Shown piece by piece: positions 1 through 6,519 of a DNA stretch of 9,983 nucleotides (positions are counted from its first letter, which is position 1; each line of letters opens with the position of its first letter). The notes under the pieces are model-generated. The model did no database searches. It saw only the letters and a program-made list of their open reading frames with translations, and was not told the DNA's origin. A program made the translations under genes and the position numbers. The DNA lies in assembly GCA_028290165.1 (NCBI GenBank), contig JAQGKJ010000517.1, positions 1 through 9,983 on the forward strand, written 5' to 3'. This DNA is from Bradyrhizobium sp. (GTDB lineage Bacteria; Pseudomonadota; Alphaproteobacteria; Rhizobiales; Xanthobacteraceae).

Positions 1-63
1 AGCAACCAAATTGAGGCCACGTTGTTTGATGAGGGTACCAACGAGCACAATGGGGAACCACTC

Positions 64-774
64 ATGAAGAGAGTTTTGCTTGGCGCAGCAGCCTTTATCG
101 CGTTCGCGGCTCCCGCGTTCGCGGCTGACATGCCGGCACGCACCTACACAAAGGCTCCGGTCTATACGGCGCCGGAAGTGGTCTACAACTGGACCGGGTT
201 TTATATCGGCGGCCATCTCGGCGGCGCGTTCGCGGGCAACAACAGCCTGGAGGGAAGCGGCGGCCGATTCATGGGCGGCGTGCAGGGCGGCTTCGACTAT
301 CAATTCGCGACCAACTGGGTGGTCGGTGCCGAGGCCCAATACAGCTGGCTGTCCAACAACAACAGCAACCTGACTTTCCCGGGCAGCACGGTGGTGACCG
401 CGAAGAACAACCAGCTTGGCTCGGTGACCGGCCGGTTCGGCTACACCTGGGGTCCGGCGCTGCTCTACGCCAAGGGCGGCTACGCCTGGCGCGACAATCC
501 CAATATCGGCGTCTCCGTCGCCGGCGTGCCTGCGGCGTTTACCACCGATGGCACGCACAAGGACGGCTACACCGTCGGCGCCGGCCTCGAATACATGTTC
601 GCGCCGAACTGGTCGGCCAAGGCCGAATACCAGTATTACAATTTCGGCAACACCACCTTCACCGGCGGGCCGGCCCCGATCGTCGGTACGCGCTTCCGGG
701 ATGACGAGCATACCGTCAAGGTTGGCGTGAACTACCGCTTCGGCTGGGGTGGCCCGGTCGCCGCGAAGTACTGA
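64..774 (+). CDS. Outer-membrane beta-barrel protein, Omp25/Omp31-like
   Basis: This encodes a 236-residue outer-membrane surface protein of the small beta-barrel family (OMP_b-brl type) abundant in rhizobia and Brucella. The ATG at 64 is chosen because it opens a clean signal peptide: a basic start MKR, a hydrophobic core, and cleavage after AFA near residue 20. A GGGGA stretch sits just upstream. The mature start has the family motif YNWTGFYIGGHLGG, followed by alternating aromatic/polar strands with frequent Gly-Gly turns. The end has the usual closing strand, HTVKVGVNYRFGW. The length fits the family. An in-frame extension to position 22 would bury the signal peptide, so I reject it. The gene stands alone and ends in a strong terminator. 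Its role is probably structural, in envelope integrity; a specific transport substrate cannot be read from the sequence. Confidence 0.9.
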   Translation: MKRVLLGAAAFIAFAAPAFAADMPARTYTKAPVYTAPEVVYNWTGFYIGGHLGGAFAGNNSLEGSGGRFMGGVQGGFDYQFATNWVVGAEAQYSWLSNNNSNLTFPGSTVVTAKNNQLGSVTGRFGYTWGPALLYAKGGYAWRDNPNIGVSVAGVPAAFTTDGTHKDGYTVGAGLEYMFAPNWSAKAEYQYYNFGNTTFTGGPAPIVGTRFRDDEHTVKVGVNYRFGWGGPVAAKY

Positions 775-800
775 TATCGTTTCGGATCTGATCGATAGGA

Positions 801-828
801 AAAGGCCGGCTTCGCGCCGGCCTTTTTG
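801..828 (+). terminator. Rho-independent terminator of the outer-membrane protein gene
   Basis: A perfect 10-bp stem (801-810 with 816-825) encloses the loop TTCGC and runs into a T tract at 823-827. It begins 27 bases after the barrel-protein stop codon and precedes the oppositely functioning acyltransferase gene on the same strand, so the two genes are separate transcription units. Confidence 0.9.
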
Positions 829-965
829 TTTCGATGACCAGCGAGTCCTCCGCGAAGGTCCTGCAAAGGCTGAATTTGGTACAAAGATTTACAAAGCGGC
901 CGCGAAGTGTCAGCACCGGCAGCGAGCGCATACGCGCCAGATAGAAAGCCGCTGGGAGCACGATA

Positions 966-2843
966 TTGCCGATGGCTCGGCCCGGACGCGAACACGAAAC
1001 GGTTGCCTACCGCGCCGATATCGATGGCCTGCGGGCGGTCTCGATCCTGCTGGTGGTCGGATATCACGCGCTGCCCTGGCTGATTCCAGGCGGATTTATC
1101 GGGGTCGATATCTTCTTCGTTATTTCGGGCTTCCTGATCACCCGGATCATCCTCATCCAGCTCAAAGCCGGCACTTTCTCATCGATGGAGTTTTACGCCC
1201 GCCGCATCCGGCGGATTTTTCCGGCGCTCATCGTCGTGCTCGCCGTTACCTACCTGACCGGCTGGTTTGTTCTCCTCCCCGACGGGTTTTCCTTGCTCGG
1301 CAAGAGCACCGCGGCGGGCGTCGCGTTTGTATCCAATCTGTTTCAGCTCACGCAGCTCGGCTACTTTGCGCCGGATGCGACCGAAAACCCGCTGCTCCAC
1401 CTTTGGTCGCTCGGCATCGAGGAACAGTTTTATATCTTCTGGCCGCCGCTGCTCTGGGTGCTTTCGGGATCGAAGCGGCGATGGTTTTGGATCGCGGCCA
1501 TCGCGGCCGCGTCGTTCGGCGTCAGCCTGATGATCTTTTTCGGCTACAAGGAGTGGTCGTTTTACTCGCCGATCTCGAGAGCGTGGGAATTACTGGCCGG
1601 CGGCATGGTCGCCAACCGCTACGTCGACCATCCGGAATACGAACAACAGCGTTTCGCGCAACGCGACAACCTCCTGGCAACGATCGGCATCGTGGCCATT
1701 GGTGGCGCTGCGATCGGGCTCAATCAAAGCAGTCTGTTTCCGGGCATCTGGGCGCTGCTGCCGGTGCTCGGCGCGGTGCTGATTATCGTCTCGCCGAATT
1801 CCTCGGTGAACAGGATCTTGCTGTCAAACCGGCCGATGGTCCTGATCGGACTGATCAGCTATCCGCTTTATCTCTGGCACTGGCCGCTTTTGTCTTATCT
1901 GGCGATCGCGCGACACGGCGTGCCGAACTTCCTCGAGATCTGGATTGCCGTCATTGCCGCTTTTGTCCTCGCAGGGCTGACCTTCCGCTTCGTCGAAATC
2001 CCGCTACGCCGAAACCGAAACGCCGTGCCGGGATTGTCATTCGGATTGGTCACGATCGGCGTGGCCGGAATGGTGACGGCGATTTCCTCCGGCTTCGGCT
2101 TCCGTTTTCCTCCGGAAATTCGCGATATCGCGCTGCTCCCGCAGCAGAACAATGCCGGATTCCGCGACAAGTGTTTTTTGGAAGCACCGGGAGCTGAATT
2201 CAATTCGAGCTGCATCGATCAGGGCGAGAAGCCGCTTTTGTTCTTATGGGGCGATTCCACCGCGGCAGCACTTTATCCGGGATTGAGGAAAGCCCAGCAG
2301 ACGGTCCCGTTTCGCCTGGCGCACTTTGCGGCCCCGGCGTGTGCGCCGATTCTCAACACCGGCAAAAGTTGTGACGCGGCAAATGATATCGTGCTCGGTT
2401 TCATAAAGTCGTCGCATCCGAAAATCGTACTGCTTCATGCGATGTGGGATGAGAACAAGGATCTCGACAAGCTCGGCGACACGATCGGACAATTGAAGGC
2501 TCTCAATATCCCGCGAATTGTCATTTTGGGGCCGGTGCCGGTCTGGAAGCGCACGCTGCCTCATTCGCTGGTGAATGCTTACAGACTTCAGCACGCGGTT
2601 GCCGACCGGATCGCGACCGGCGTGTCCGGGCCGCAAGGCGACGAGCGGATGCAAGCCGTTAGCCGGGCCGCCGGCGTGGAATACATCTCCGCACGGCACG
2701 CGCTCTGTAACCCCGAAGGCTGCTTGACACGTGTCGGTCCTACCGCAAACGACGTGGTAACCACCGATATTGTGCACCTGTCGGACGCCGGCTCGAGCTT
2801 CCTGGTCGAAGCGATCGGAAAAGAGCTGTTTCTCCGACCGTGA
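966..2843 (+). CDS. Acyltransferase 3 family protein with C-terminal SGNH domain (OafA/YrhL type)
   Basis: This is a 625-residue integral-membrane O-acyltransferase of the kind that acetylates surface polysaccharides such as LPS O-antigen. The N-terminal half has the acyltransferase-3 signature YRADIDGLRAV with the essential His34 in VVGYH, then GVDIFFVISGF, FYARRIRRIFPAL and HLWSLGIEEQFYIFWP. About ten hydrophobic segments run to residue ~370. The C-terminal part is a periplasmic SGNH domain: the nucleophile block is G429-D430-S431 (LWGDSTAAALYPG), and the closing Asp/His pair is D601 and H604 (DIVHLSDAG). All key residues are present. The start is uncertain: TTG at 966 has GGGAG seven bases upstream, while ATG at 972 would have a 13-base gap, so I prefer TTG. 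No polysaccharide gene cluster adjoins it, so the acceptor glycan is unknown. Confidence 0.93.
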   Translation: MPMARPGREHETVAYRADIDGLRAVSILLVVGYHALPWLIPGGFIGVDIFFVISGFLITRIILIQLKAGTFSSMEFYARRIRRIFPALIVVLAVTYLTGWFVLLPDGFSLLGKSTAAGVAFVSNLFQLTQLGYFAPDATENPLLHLWSLGIEEQFYIFWPPLLWVLSGSKRRWFWIAAIAAASFGVSLMIFFGYKEWSFYSPISRAWELLAGGMVANRYVDHPEYEQQRFAQRDNLLATIGIVAIGGAAIGLNQSSLFPGIWALLPVLGAVLIIVSPNSSVNRILLSNRPMVLIGLISYPLYLWHWPLLSYLAIARHGVPNFLEIWIAVIAAFVLAGLTFRFVEIPLRRNRNAVPGLSFGLVTIGVAGMVTAISSGFGFRFPPEIRDIALLPQQNNAGFRDKCFLEAPGAEFNSSCIDQGEKPLLFLWGDSTAAALYPGLRKAQQTVPFRLAHFAAPACAPILNTGKSCDAANDIVLGFIKSSHPKIVLLHAMWDENKDLDKLGDTIGQLKALNIPRIVILGPVPVWKRTLPHSLVNAYRLQHAVADRIATGVSGPQGDERMQAVSRAAGVEYISARHALCNPEGCLTRVGPTANDVVTTDIVHLSDAGSSFLVEAIGKELFLRP

Positions 2844-3078
2844 GTTCTTGCCTGCAAACGACGCCGGTGCCCGAACGACAGTGTTCCGGCCTACCAAGCG
2901 CCCAAGGCGGGCGGCACCCGGCGCCTCCGCTGGGGTGCCCGTTTGCTGCCCAGGCTTTTGAATGCGCCGGACAGGATGCAGGCCGGCAAAAAGGTGGCTC
3001 AAAAATAATTTTTGCGCTGCACGAAACTTCCGCCCGCAATCGGCTATTATGGATTTGCCGGTTGGTGGACAAACGAAC

Positions 3079-3318
3079 ATGCGTGCTTTGTTGCTAGGTT
3101 TGATCTTTTCAGTACTTACCCTGCCGTGCCTTGCCCAAACCGTCCTCAAATCCGAACCCCTTGTGCTGGCGCCCTATGAAATCGCCTTCGTGCGGGACGC
3201 CTCATGTCCTGTCGGGAAGGTTTTAAAGGTCACCGGCGCGATCAGGGGGCTGCATCGCAGGAAGGCCTGCGTGGCGCTTACCGCCGAGCAGGCGTCGCTG
3301 GCGGTGGCGACGCCGTAG
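3079..3318 (+). CDS. Small exported protein, DUF6719-like
   Basis: This encodes a 79-residue protein starting MRALLLGLIF with a clear signal peptide, predicted to be cleaved after CLA near residue 19. The mature part is about 60 residues. It has a conserved-looking core, YEIAFVRDASCPVGKVLKVTG, followed by a basic segment and a second cysteine (Cys43 and Cys64 could form a disulfide in the periplasm). This pattern resembles the short rhizobial family I know as DUF6719; that name is from memory. The ATG at 3079 is preferred because it starts the signal peptide. Another in-frame ATG at 3049 would add ten non-hydrophobic residues. The gene is convergent with the minus-strand gene that ends at 3381. 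Its function is unknown. Confidence 0.72.
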   Translation: MRALLLGLIFSVLTLPCLAQTVLKSEPLVLAPYEIAFVRDASCPVGKVLKVTGAIRGLHRRKACVALTAEQASLAVATP

Positions 3319-3319
3319 A

Positions 3320-3345
3320 AGGCATGATCCCTCAAGGGGTTGCCT
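3320..3345. other. Hairpin between two convergent genes
   Basis: An imperfect inverted repeat (AGGCA..ATCCC, loop TCAA, GGGGT..TGCCT, with a two-base bulge) begins one base after the stop codon of the exported protein and lies before the end of the convergent gene. It has no T tract on either side, so it may be a transcript-end structure rather than a classical terminator. Confidence 0.35.
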
Positions 3346-3380
3346 CTACTAAAACAAGCGTTGGATGAAGTGCCGCTCCC

Positions 3381-3635
3381 TTACGAATTCGACTCAAAAT
3401 CCAGCTCTTCTTCACGCTCGGCGTCGGCCTGGTTCTTGGCGGGATCTTCCTGCGGGTCGGGCGGACAGGCTTTTATTTCGTAGTCGTTGTCCAGCACGGG
3501 CCGCGGCGCCGCCTTTTCATCTTCCGTTGCCACGTCAACCACAAGCCCGCTCTTCCGGGCATGCTTCCAGACATCCGCCTCGGTCGGATAGGCCTTGCTC
3601 AACTTGTCGTCGTTACTGAACAGCGCGTAGGGCAT
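3381..3635 (-). CDS. Hypothetical small acidic protein (84 aa)
   Basis: This encodes an 84-residue protein with no signal peptide or membrane segment, so it is probably cytoplasmic. The start MPYALFSNDDKLSKAYPTEADVW is supported by GGAG seven bases upstream of the ATG at 3635. The longer reading frame to 3851 has an arginine/proline-rich beginning with no ribosome site and looks like non-coding sequence. The C-terminal third is strongly acidic and low in complexity (DPQEDPAKNQADAEREEELDFES) and is probably disordered. The N-terminal half resembles short conserved hypothetical proteins of Bradyrhizobium, where the motif after the start is 'ALFSNDxKLSKAYPTEADVW'. That comparison is from memory. 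I do not recognise a function. Confidence 0.7.
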   Translation of the reverse strand: MPYALFSNDDKLSKAYPTEADVWKHARKSGLVVDVATEDEKAAPRPVLDNDYEIKACPPDPQEDPAKNQADAEREEELDFESNS

Positions 3636-3844
3636 CGGATCGCTCCGGCAAAGCAGTTTAACGCGGCAGATGGGGCAGGGTTTCGCCGCCGCGGCAGGCC
3701 GCTCACGCGCAAGTGAAATCTTGCGTCGCGAGCCCCCCGGGGCCGATCCGGGTCTTGAGTCCCTGAGTCGTAAACGAGTCCTGAATCCGGAAAAAAATAT
3801 CGTGCGAGACTCCCCGGGTAGAATCGCCGGATGTTTTTGCCGTG

Positions 3845-3952
3845 ATGGCAACGACCTTCAAAACCTCCGGCGAGAAAGTTCATGTCGCGCTCACCGTCGC
3901 GCTGCTGGCGGCCTGCGCGGCGAACCTGGTGCTGGTATGGGGGTGGCTGTAG
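3845..3952 (+). CDS. Possible 35-residue single-pass membrane microprotein
   Basis: A short frame encodes MATTFKTSGEKVHVALTVAL followed by LAACAANLVLVWGWL and a stop. It has a short basic/polar N-terminus and then about 20 continuous hydrophobic residues (13-33) ending in Trp-Gly-Trp-Leu, which is a plausible membrane anchor. It lies in the gap between an oppositely oriented gene and the SCP2-like/hydrolase operon. The ribosome site is weak (CCGGA about 12 bases upstream), and high G+C DNA readily yields chance hydrophobic frames. I regard it as a candidate only and know no family for it. Confidence 0.4.
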   Translation: MATTFKTSGEKVHVALTVALLAACAANLVLVWGWL

Positions 3953-4048
3953 GCCATTGACGCCGCGCCCAATCCCTCCATCATCCGACATAAAGTACGC
4001 TGGCGGCCTGGGCCAGGCGGCGGATCGGCGGCAAGGGAGGAGGCTGGG

Positions 4049-4417
4049 ATGATCGAGGCGCTCAAGGCGCGGGTCAACGATGATGAAGCGCTGGTCAGGC
4101 GCGGGCGGTATCTGACGACCACGTTCCTGCTGGAAGTCGGCGAGACCCCCTGGCTGATCTCGATCTTCGAAGGCCGGATCGCCTCCGTCAGCCGTGGTCC
4201 CTTCGTGATGCCGTCATCATCATTCGCGTTGCGGGCGCCGGCGGAGGAATGGGAAAAATTCTGGAGCCATCGGCCGCCGCCCGGCTCGAATGACCTGATG
4301 GCGCTGATCAAGCGGCGCGTGCTGAAGGCAGAAGGAGACCTTCATGTCTTCATGGCCAATCTTCGCTACTTCAAGGAGGCACTCGCAAAACTGCGCACCG
4401 AGGGAACTGAGGCATGA
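4049..4417 (+). CDS. SCP2-like (sterol-carrier-type) domain protein
   Basis: This encodes a 122-residue cytoplasmic protein. Its layout fits a small SCP2-type lipid-binding fold: a central beta stretch (FLLEVGETPWLISIFEGRIASVSRG, residues ~26-50), a middle helix with a Trp-rich segment (APAEEWEKFW), and a C-terminal part with the family-like 'LKAEGDL...MANLRYFKEALAKL'. This is pattern recognition, so the family name is tentative. The start is supported by GGGAGGAGG shortly before the ATG. Its TGA overlaps the ATG of the hydrolase gene (ATGA at 4414-4417). The two genes are therefore probably translationally coupled and act in one process, perhaps on a hydrophobic ester or acyl substrate; that last point is inference. 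Confidence 0.68.
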   Translation: MIEALKARVNDDEALVRRGRYLTTTFLLEVGETPWLISIFEGRIASVSRGPFVMPSSSFALRAPAEEWEKFWSHRPPPGSNDLMALIKRRVLKAEGDLHVFMANLRYFKEALAKLRTEGTEA

Positions 4418-5285
4418 GCGCGCAGTTCGAGCCGATCGTCGGCCGCTATATGCATCTTGATCTGTTCGGGCGGAAACACCGCATCTATGTCGAGCAGGCC
4501 GGCGAGGGCACGCCGCTATTGTGCCTGCACACCGCCGGCGCCGACGGGCGGCAATACCGCGCGCTGATGAATGATGGTCGCGTCACAAGCGGCCACCGCG
4601 TCATTGCCTTCGATATGCCCTGGCACGGCAAGTCGTCGCCGCCTTCAGGCTGGCACACCGACGAATACCGGCTCACCTCGGCGCAATACACGACCATGAT
4701 ACTCGAGATCATGGCCGCGCTCGAACTTGACCGGCCGATCCTGATCGGCTGCTCGATCGGCGGGCGCATTGCGCTTCACTTGGCACTCGAACACCCGGAA
4801 GCGTTCCGCGCCATCATCGGACTGCAGGCCGGCGCCCATGTCGATCCCTATTACGATCTGAATTTCCTGCACCGCCCCGACGTCCATGGCGGCGAAATCT
4901 CCGCCGCCATTGTCTCCGGATTGGTCGGGCCCGACGCGCCGGATGAGGCGCGCTGGGAGACACTGTGGCACTACATGCAGGGCGGCCCGGCGTCTTCAAA
5001 GGCGATCTGTATTTCTACAAGCTCGACGGCGATATCCGGGGCCGCGTCGCGGAGATCGACACAAGCCGCTGCCCGCTGTTCCTGCTGTCAGGCGAATACG
5101 ACTATTCCTGCACGCCGCAGGAGACGCTCGCCGTGGCCGAGAGCGTCCCCGGCAGCGAGGTCATCATCATGAAAGGCCTCGGGCATTTTCCGATGAGCGA
5201 GAACCCGAAGGAATTTTTGAAGCACTTGCTCCCGGTGCTGGAAAAGATCGGGCGACAAGGCCAACGATCGGTTGGTGCCGGTTGA
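4414..5285 (+). pseudogene. Alpha/beta hydrolase, frameshifted by a one-base deletion
   Basis: This is an alpha/beta-hydrolase-fold gene read in two frames. The first frame (from ATG 4414) covers the oxyanion region LLCLHTAGADGRQYR, the strand VIAFDMPWHGKS and the nucleophile elbow GCSIGG with Ser114, up to about residue 192 (WHYMQGGP). It then runs into unrelated Ser/Arg-rich sequence ending at 5172. The proper continuation lies in another frame: GVFKGDLYFYKLDGD, the acid strand LFLLSGEYDYSCTP, and the catalytic-His motif KGLGHFPM, ending at 5285. Adding one G in the GG run at 4989-4990 restores a single frame of about 290 residues, a normal length with a complete Ser-Asp-His triad. This is either a recent inactivation or a sequencing error in a G/C run. 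The last codons (VGAG and stop) lie in a tRNA-derived repeat. Confidence 0.85.
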
Positions 5286-5292
5286 GAGGATT
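5272..5292 (-). repeat. Copy of the tRNA-Thr 3' end (att-like direct repeat, left copy)
   Basis: These 21 bp are identical to 6267-6287, which is the 3' end of the tRNA-Thr gene: one flanking base, CCA, discriminator, 3' acceptor strand, 3' T-stem strand and part of the T loop. The offset is 995 bp and the orientation is direct. The match stops on both sides (5271 and 5293 differ from their partners). The rest of the tRNA is absent here. This is the expected look of an attachment site made by a tRNA-targeting integrase. It overlaps the end of the hydrolase frame. Confidence 0.8.
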
Positions 5293-5342
5293 CGACGCTA
5301 CTTCGCGCCTCCCCCAGGGCAGGCCGACGGCGCCAGTTCAAG

Positions 5343-5454
5343 TCAATTGAGCCGGGACTCGAAGAATCCGACAACGCGACCGATGGCGTCTGCCGTCATC
5401 GGAGATAGGTATCCGAAAAGTCGAAGCCGTGCGGCTTGCCCGGAAAGGCAACTG
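5343..5454 (-). pseudogene. C-terminal remnant of a dienelactone-hydrolase-like gene
   Basis: Reading the minus strand leftward gives FPGKPHGFDFSDT in one frame, with a stop soon after. In the adjacent frame MTADAIGRVVGFFESRLN follows, ending at a natural stop (5343-5345). Joined, these two pieces look like the last ~35 residues of a dienelactone hydrolase family protein: the catalytic-His block 'PGxPHGFDF' and the final amphipathic helix 'DAxxRxxxFFxxxL'. One extra base near 5403-5407 separates the frames. No credible upstream part (nucleophile Cys/Ser elbow) is visible, so this is a truncated and frameshifted relic. The family call rests on a short stretch. Confidence 0.5.
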
Positions 5455-5622
5455 ACGATGATCGGCGGCAGGCAAGGACGATGGTGGTCGTCGGTCATCG
5501 TGTCGCAGGAACACCACGGCTACGACGCGCGTTAGTGGATCGGGTCGCTCATCGAACGGCCTGCACGGCCCCGCAATCCCCCCAAGCCCCACTACCACCG
5601 CGGGACCGTGCTCGTTCGCATG

Positions 5623-5653
5623 AAAAAGGCCGCTGGTAATATATCCAGCGGCC
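5623..5653 (-). terminator. Rho-independent terminator, minus strand
   Basis: A perfect 9-bp G/C-rich stem (5628-5636 with 5645-5653) has an 8-base A/T loop. Read on the minus strand it is followed by five Ts (complement of 5623-5627). It would stop leftward transcription coming from the 63-residue gene or the tRNA region before the decayed hydrolase fragment. Confidence 0.75.
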
Positions 5654-5741
5654 CACCGGGCTCAAAATTGTTTGGAAACTGAAACGCGACCCCGCCCCGG
5701 TTTCCTCAGCCTATCCGCAGTTGGCCGGGCGTGACGAGTCC

Positions 5742-5769
5742 AAAATCCTGTTCCATACGAGGAACAGGA
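5742..5769 (-). terminator. Probable terminator of the 63-residue gene, minus strand
   Basis: A perfect 9-bp stem (5746-5754 with 5761-5769) and a 6-base loop are followed, on the minus strand, by TTTT (complement of 5742-5745). It lies about 50 bases past the stop codon of the small gene that ends at 5818, which is a natural terminator position. The T tract is short. Confidence 0.6.
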
Positions 5770-5817
5770 GGGCTGTTGCGGTAGCGACACGAAGCCAACC
5801 GACGCAAGCGCAGAGAA

Positions 5818-6009
5818 CTACTGCGTCGTCCAATGCGTGGCCTGCGCGGTTTCGGCAGGCGCGCCTTTGAGACAATGTCGCGCTGCCTCGATGTCGGCCT
5901 CCGTGGCCCCGTGGCTGCGCGCCCACATCTCGGCGGCGGACGCCGAGAACTTTGCTACGTAGAACCGGACCACGGCGATGGCCACGACGCATCCCCAGCG
6001 TGACAACAT
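5818..6009 (-). CDS. Small hypothetical protein (63 aa) with N-terminal hydrophobic segment
   Basis: This encodes a 63-residue protein starting MLSRWGCVVAIAVVRFYVAKF. The first ~20 residues form a basic-hydrophobic segment that could be a membrane anchor or a poor signal peptide. The rest is a soluble segment with a Cys (ARHCLKGAP) and no motif I know. The start is well supported: on the minus strand GAGGGGG ends six bases before the ATG at 6009, one of the best Shine-Dalgarno matches in the window. A hairpin terminator follows the stop. It is the only credible intact gene between the two tRNA 3'-end copies and reads in the same direction as the tRNA. Function unknown. Confidence 0.6.
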   Translation of the reverse strand: MLSRWGCVVAIAVVRFYVAKFSASAAEMWARSHGATEADIEAARHCLKGAPAETAQATHWTTQ

Positions 6010-6266
6010 TTTTTGCCCCCTCGTCCCGAGATCAAGTTGCGCGACTAGTTAAAGTTCCATCGAGGGAACATGCATTTGAGCACGCGCAGTGAACTCAAAT
6101 TGAATAACCGACTCGCGAATGGAAACAAGTTACCGATAAGCGAAGCAGGACTTCTCCACCGACGTGAGCAGAACGCGCGGCGCTGAACCGCGTGGTTGCG
6201 AACATGGTGAAGCTCACGACCGAGCGCGCTCGGCACGATGTCCACTTTTACCTGCGCATGATTTTA

Positions 6267-6287
6267 TTGGTGCCGGTTGAGAGGATT
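6267..6287 (-). repeat. tRNA-Thr 3' end, att-like direct repeat (right copy)
   Basis: This 21-bp segment inside the tRNA gene recurs exactly at 5272-5292. It includes the terminal CCA, the 3' acceptor strand and the 3' part of the T arm, the region commonly used as the crossover site by tyrosine-recombinase integrases. This copy keeps the complete tRNA, so it is the tRNA-side junction. Confidence 0.8.
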
Positions 6288-6342
6288 GAACTCCCGACCT
6301 TCGGTTTACAAAACCGCTGCTCTACCGCTGAGCTAAACCGGC
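6268..6342 (-). tRNA. tRNA-Thr (anticodon UGU)
   Basis: This is a 75-base tRNA gene on the minus strand with encoded CCA. All arms can be drawn: a 7-bp acceptor stem (GCCGGTT/AACCGGC), a D arm GCTC/GAGC, an anticodon arm with loop TTTGTAA giving anticodon UGU (Thr, reads ACA/ACG codons), a 5-base variable loop, and a T arm GGGAG/CTCTC around TTCAATC. The anticodon stem's outermost pair is a G-A mismatch. The discriminator base is A. The 3' end points left, toward the tract bounded by its own duplicated 3' end. Confidence 0.96.
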
Positions 6343-6365
6343 AAACCCCGTGATTTCGACAATCG

Positions 6366-6409
6366 AATGCCTGACGGGGCACGCGCTAATGCCTGACGGG
6401 GCACGCGCG
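6366..6409. repeat. Two-copy 22-bp tandem repeat upstream of tRNA-Thr
   Basis: Two adjacent 22-bp units (6366-6387 and 6388-6409) each begin AATGCCTGACGGGGCACGCG and share their first 21 bases. They occupy about 24 to 67 bp before the 5' end of the tRNA gene, where the promoter and any upstream activating element should lie. They may be a duplicated regulatory segment or simple replication slippage. Confidence 0.75.
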
Positions 6410-6519
6410 CCGTCAAATACCAGAGTTGTCCGGCAAGGGCTACAGGCGCCAACACCGGAAATCCAAGTGCGAAGTCGGCGCCGGATGCTAAATTCGATCG
6501 AGGGAATCAGATCGGGCTG

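Larger units (their letters stand above)
5293..6266. other. Gene-poor tract between tRNA repeats, possible remnant of an integrated element
   Basis: The stretch between the two tRNA 3'-end copies is 974 bp. It contains a decayed hydrolase fragment near its left end (5343-5454), a minus-strand terminator (5623-5653), a second one (5746-5769), and one small credible gene (5818-6009, minus). I could not read an integrase, excisionase, transposase or other mobility gene in any frame. Parts of it, especially about 6040-6150, are visibly richer in A+T than the neighbouring genes. Everything else in it (about 5455-5620 and 6010-6266) shows no coding sequence I can support. Confidence 0.5.

Noticed and set aside
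749..2197. Long plus-strand frame of 482 codons overlapping the acyltransferase
   Set aside because: Arg/Ala-rich shadow of the acyltransferase in a high G+C region, running through the terminator at 801-828; no motifs or ribosome site.
2913..2939. Possible terminator (GGCACCC/GGGTGCC) after the acyltransferase gene
   Set aside because: Only 7 bp with a 13-base loop, about 70 bases after the stop and without a T tract; too weak to list.
2244..3149. Minus-strand 301-codon frame opposite the acyltransferase SGNH domain
   Set aside because: Antisense shadow with shadow-like composition; the plus-strand protein has recognised catalytic motifs over the same bases.
3957..3985. TTGACG and CATCAT as a promoter for the SCP2-like/hydrolase operon
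   Set aside because: Spacing of 16 is acceptable but the -10 match is poor and such matches are frequent by chance.
6045..6245. Minus-strand 66-codon frame beside the tRNA
   Set aside because: No ribosome site, no recognisable composition or motif, and a better-supported small gene lies just downstream.
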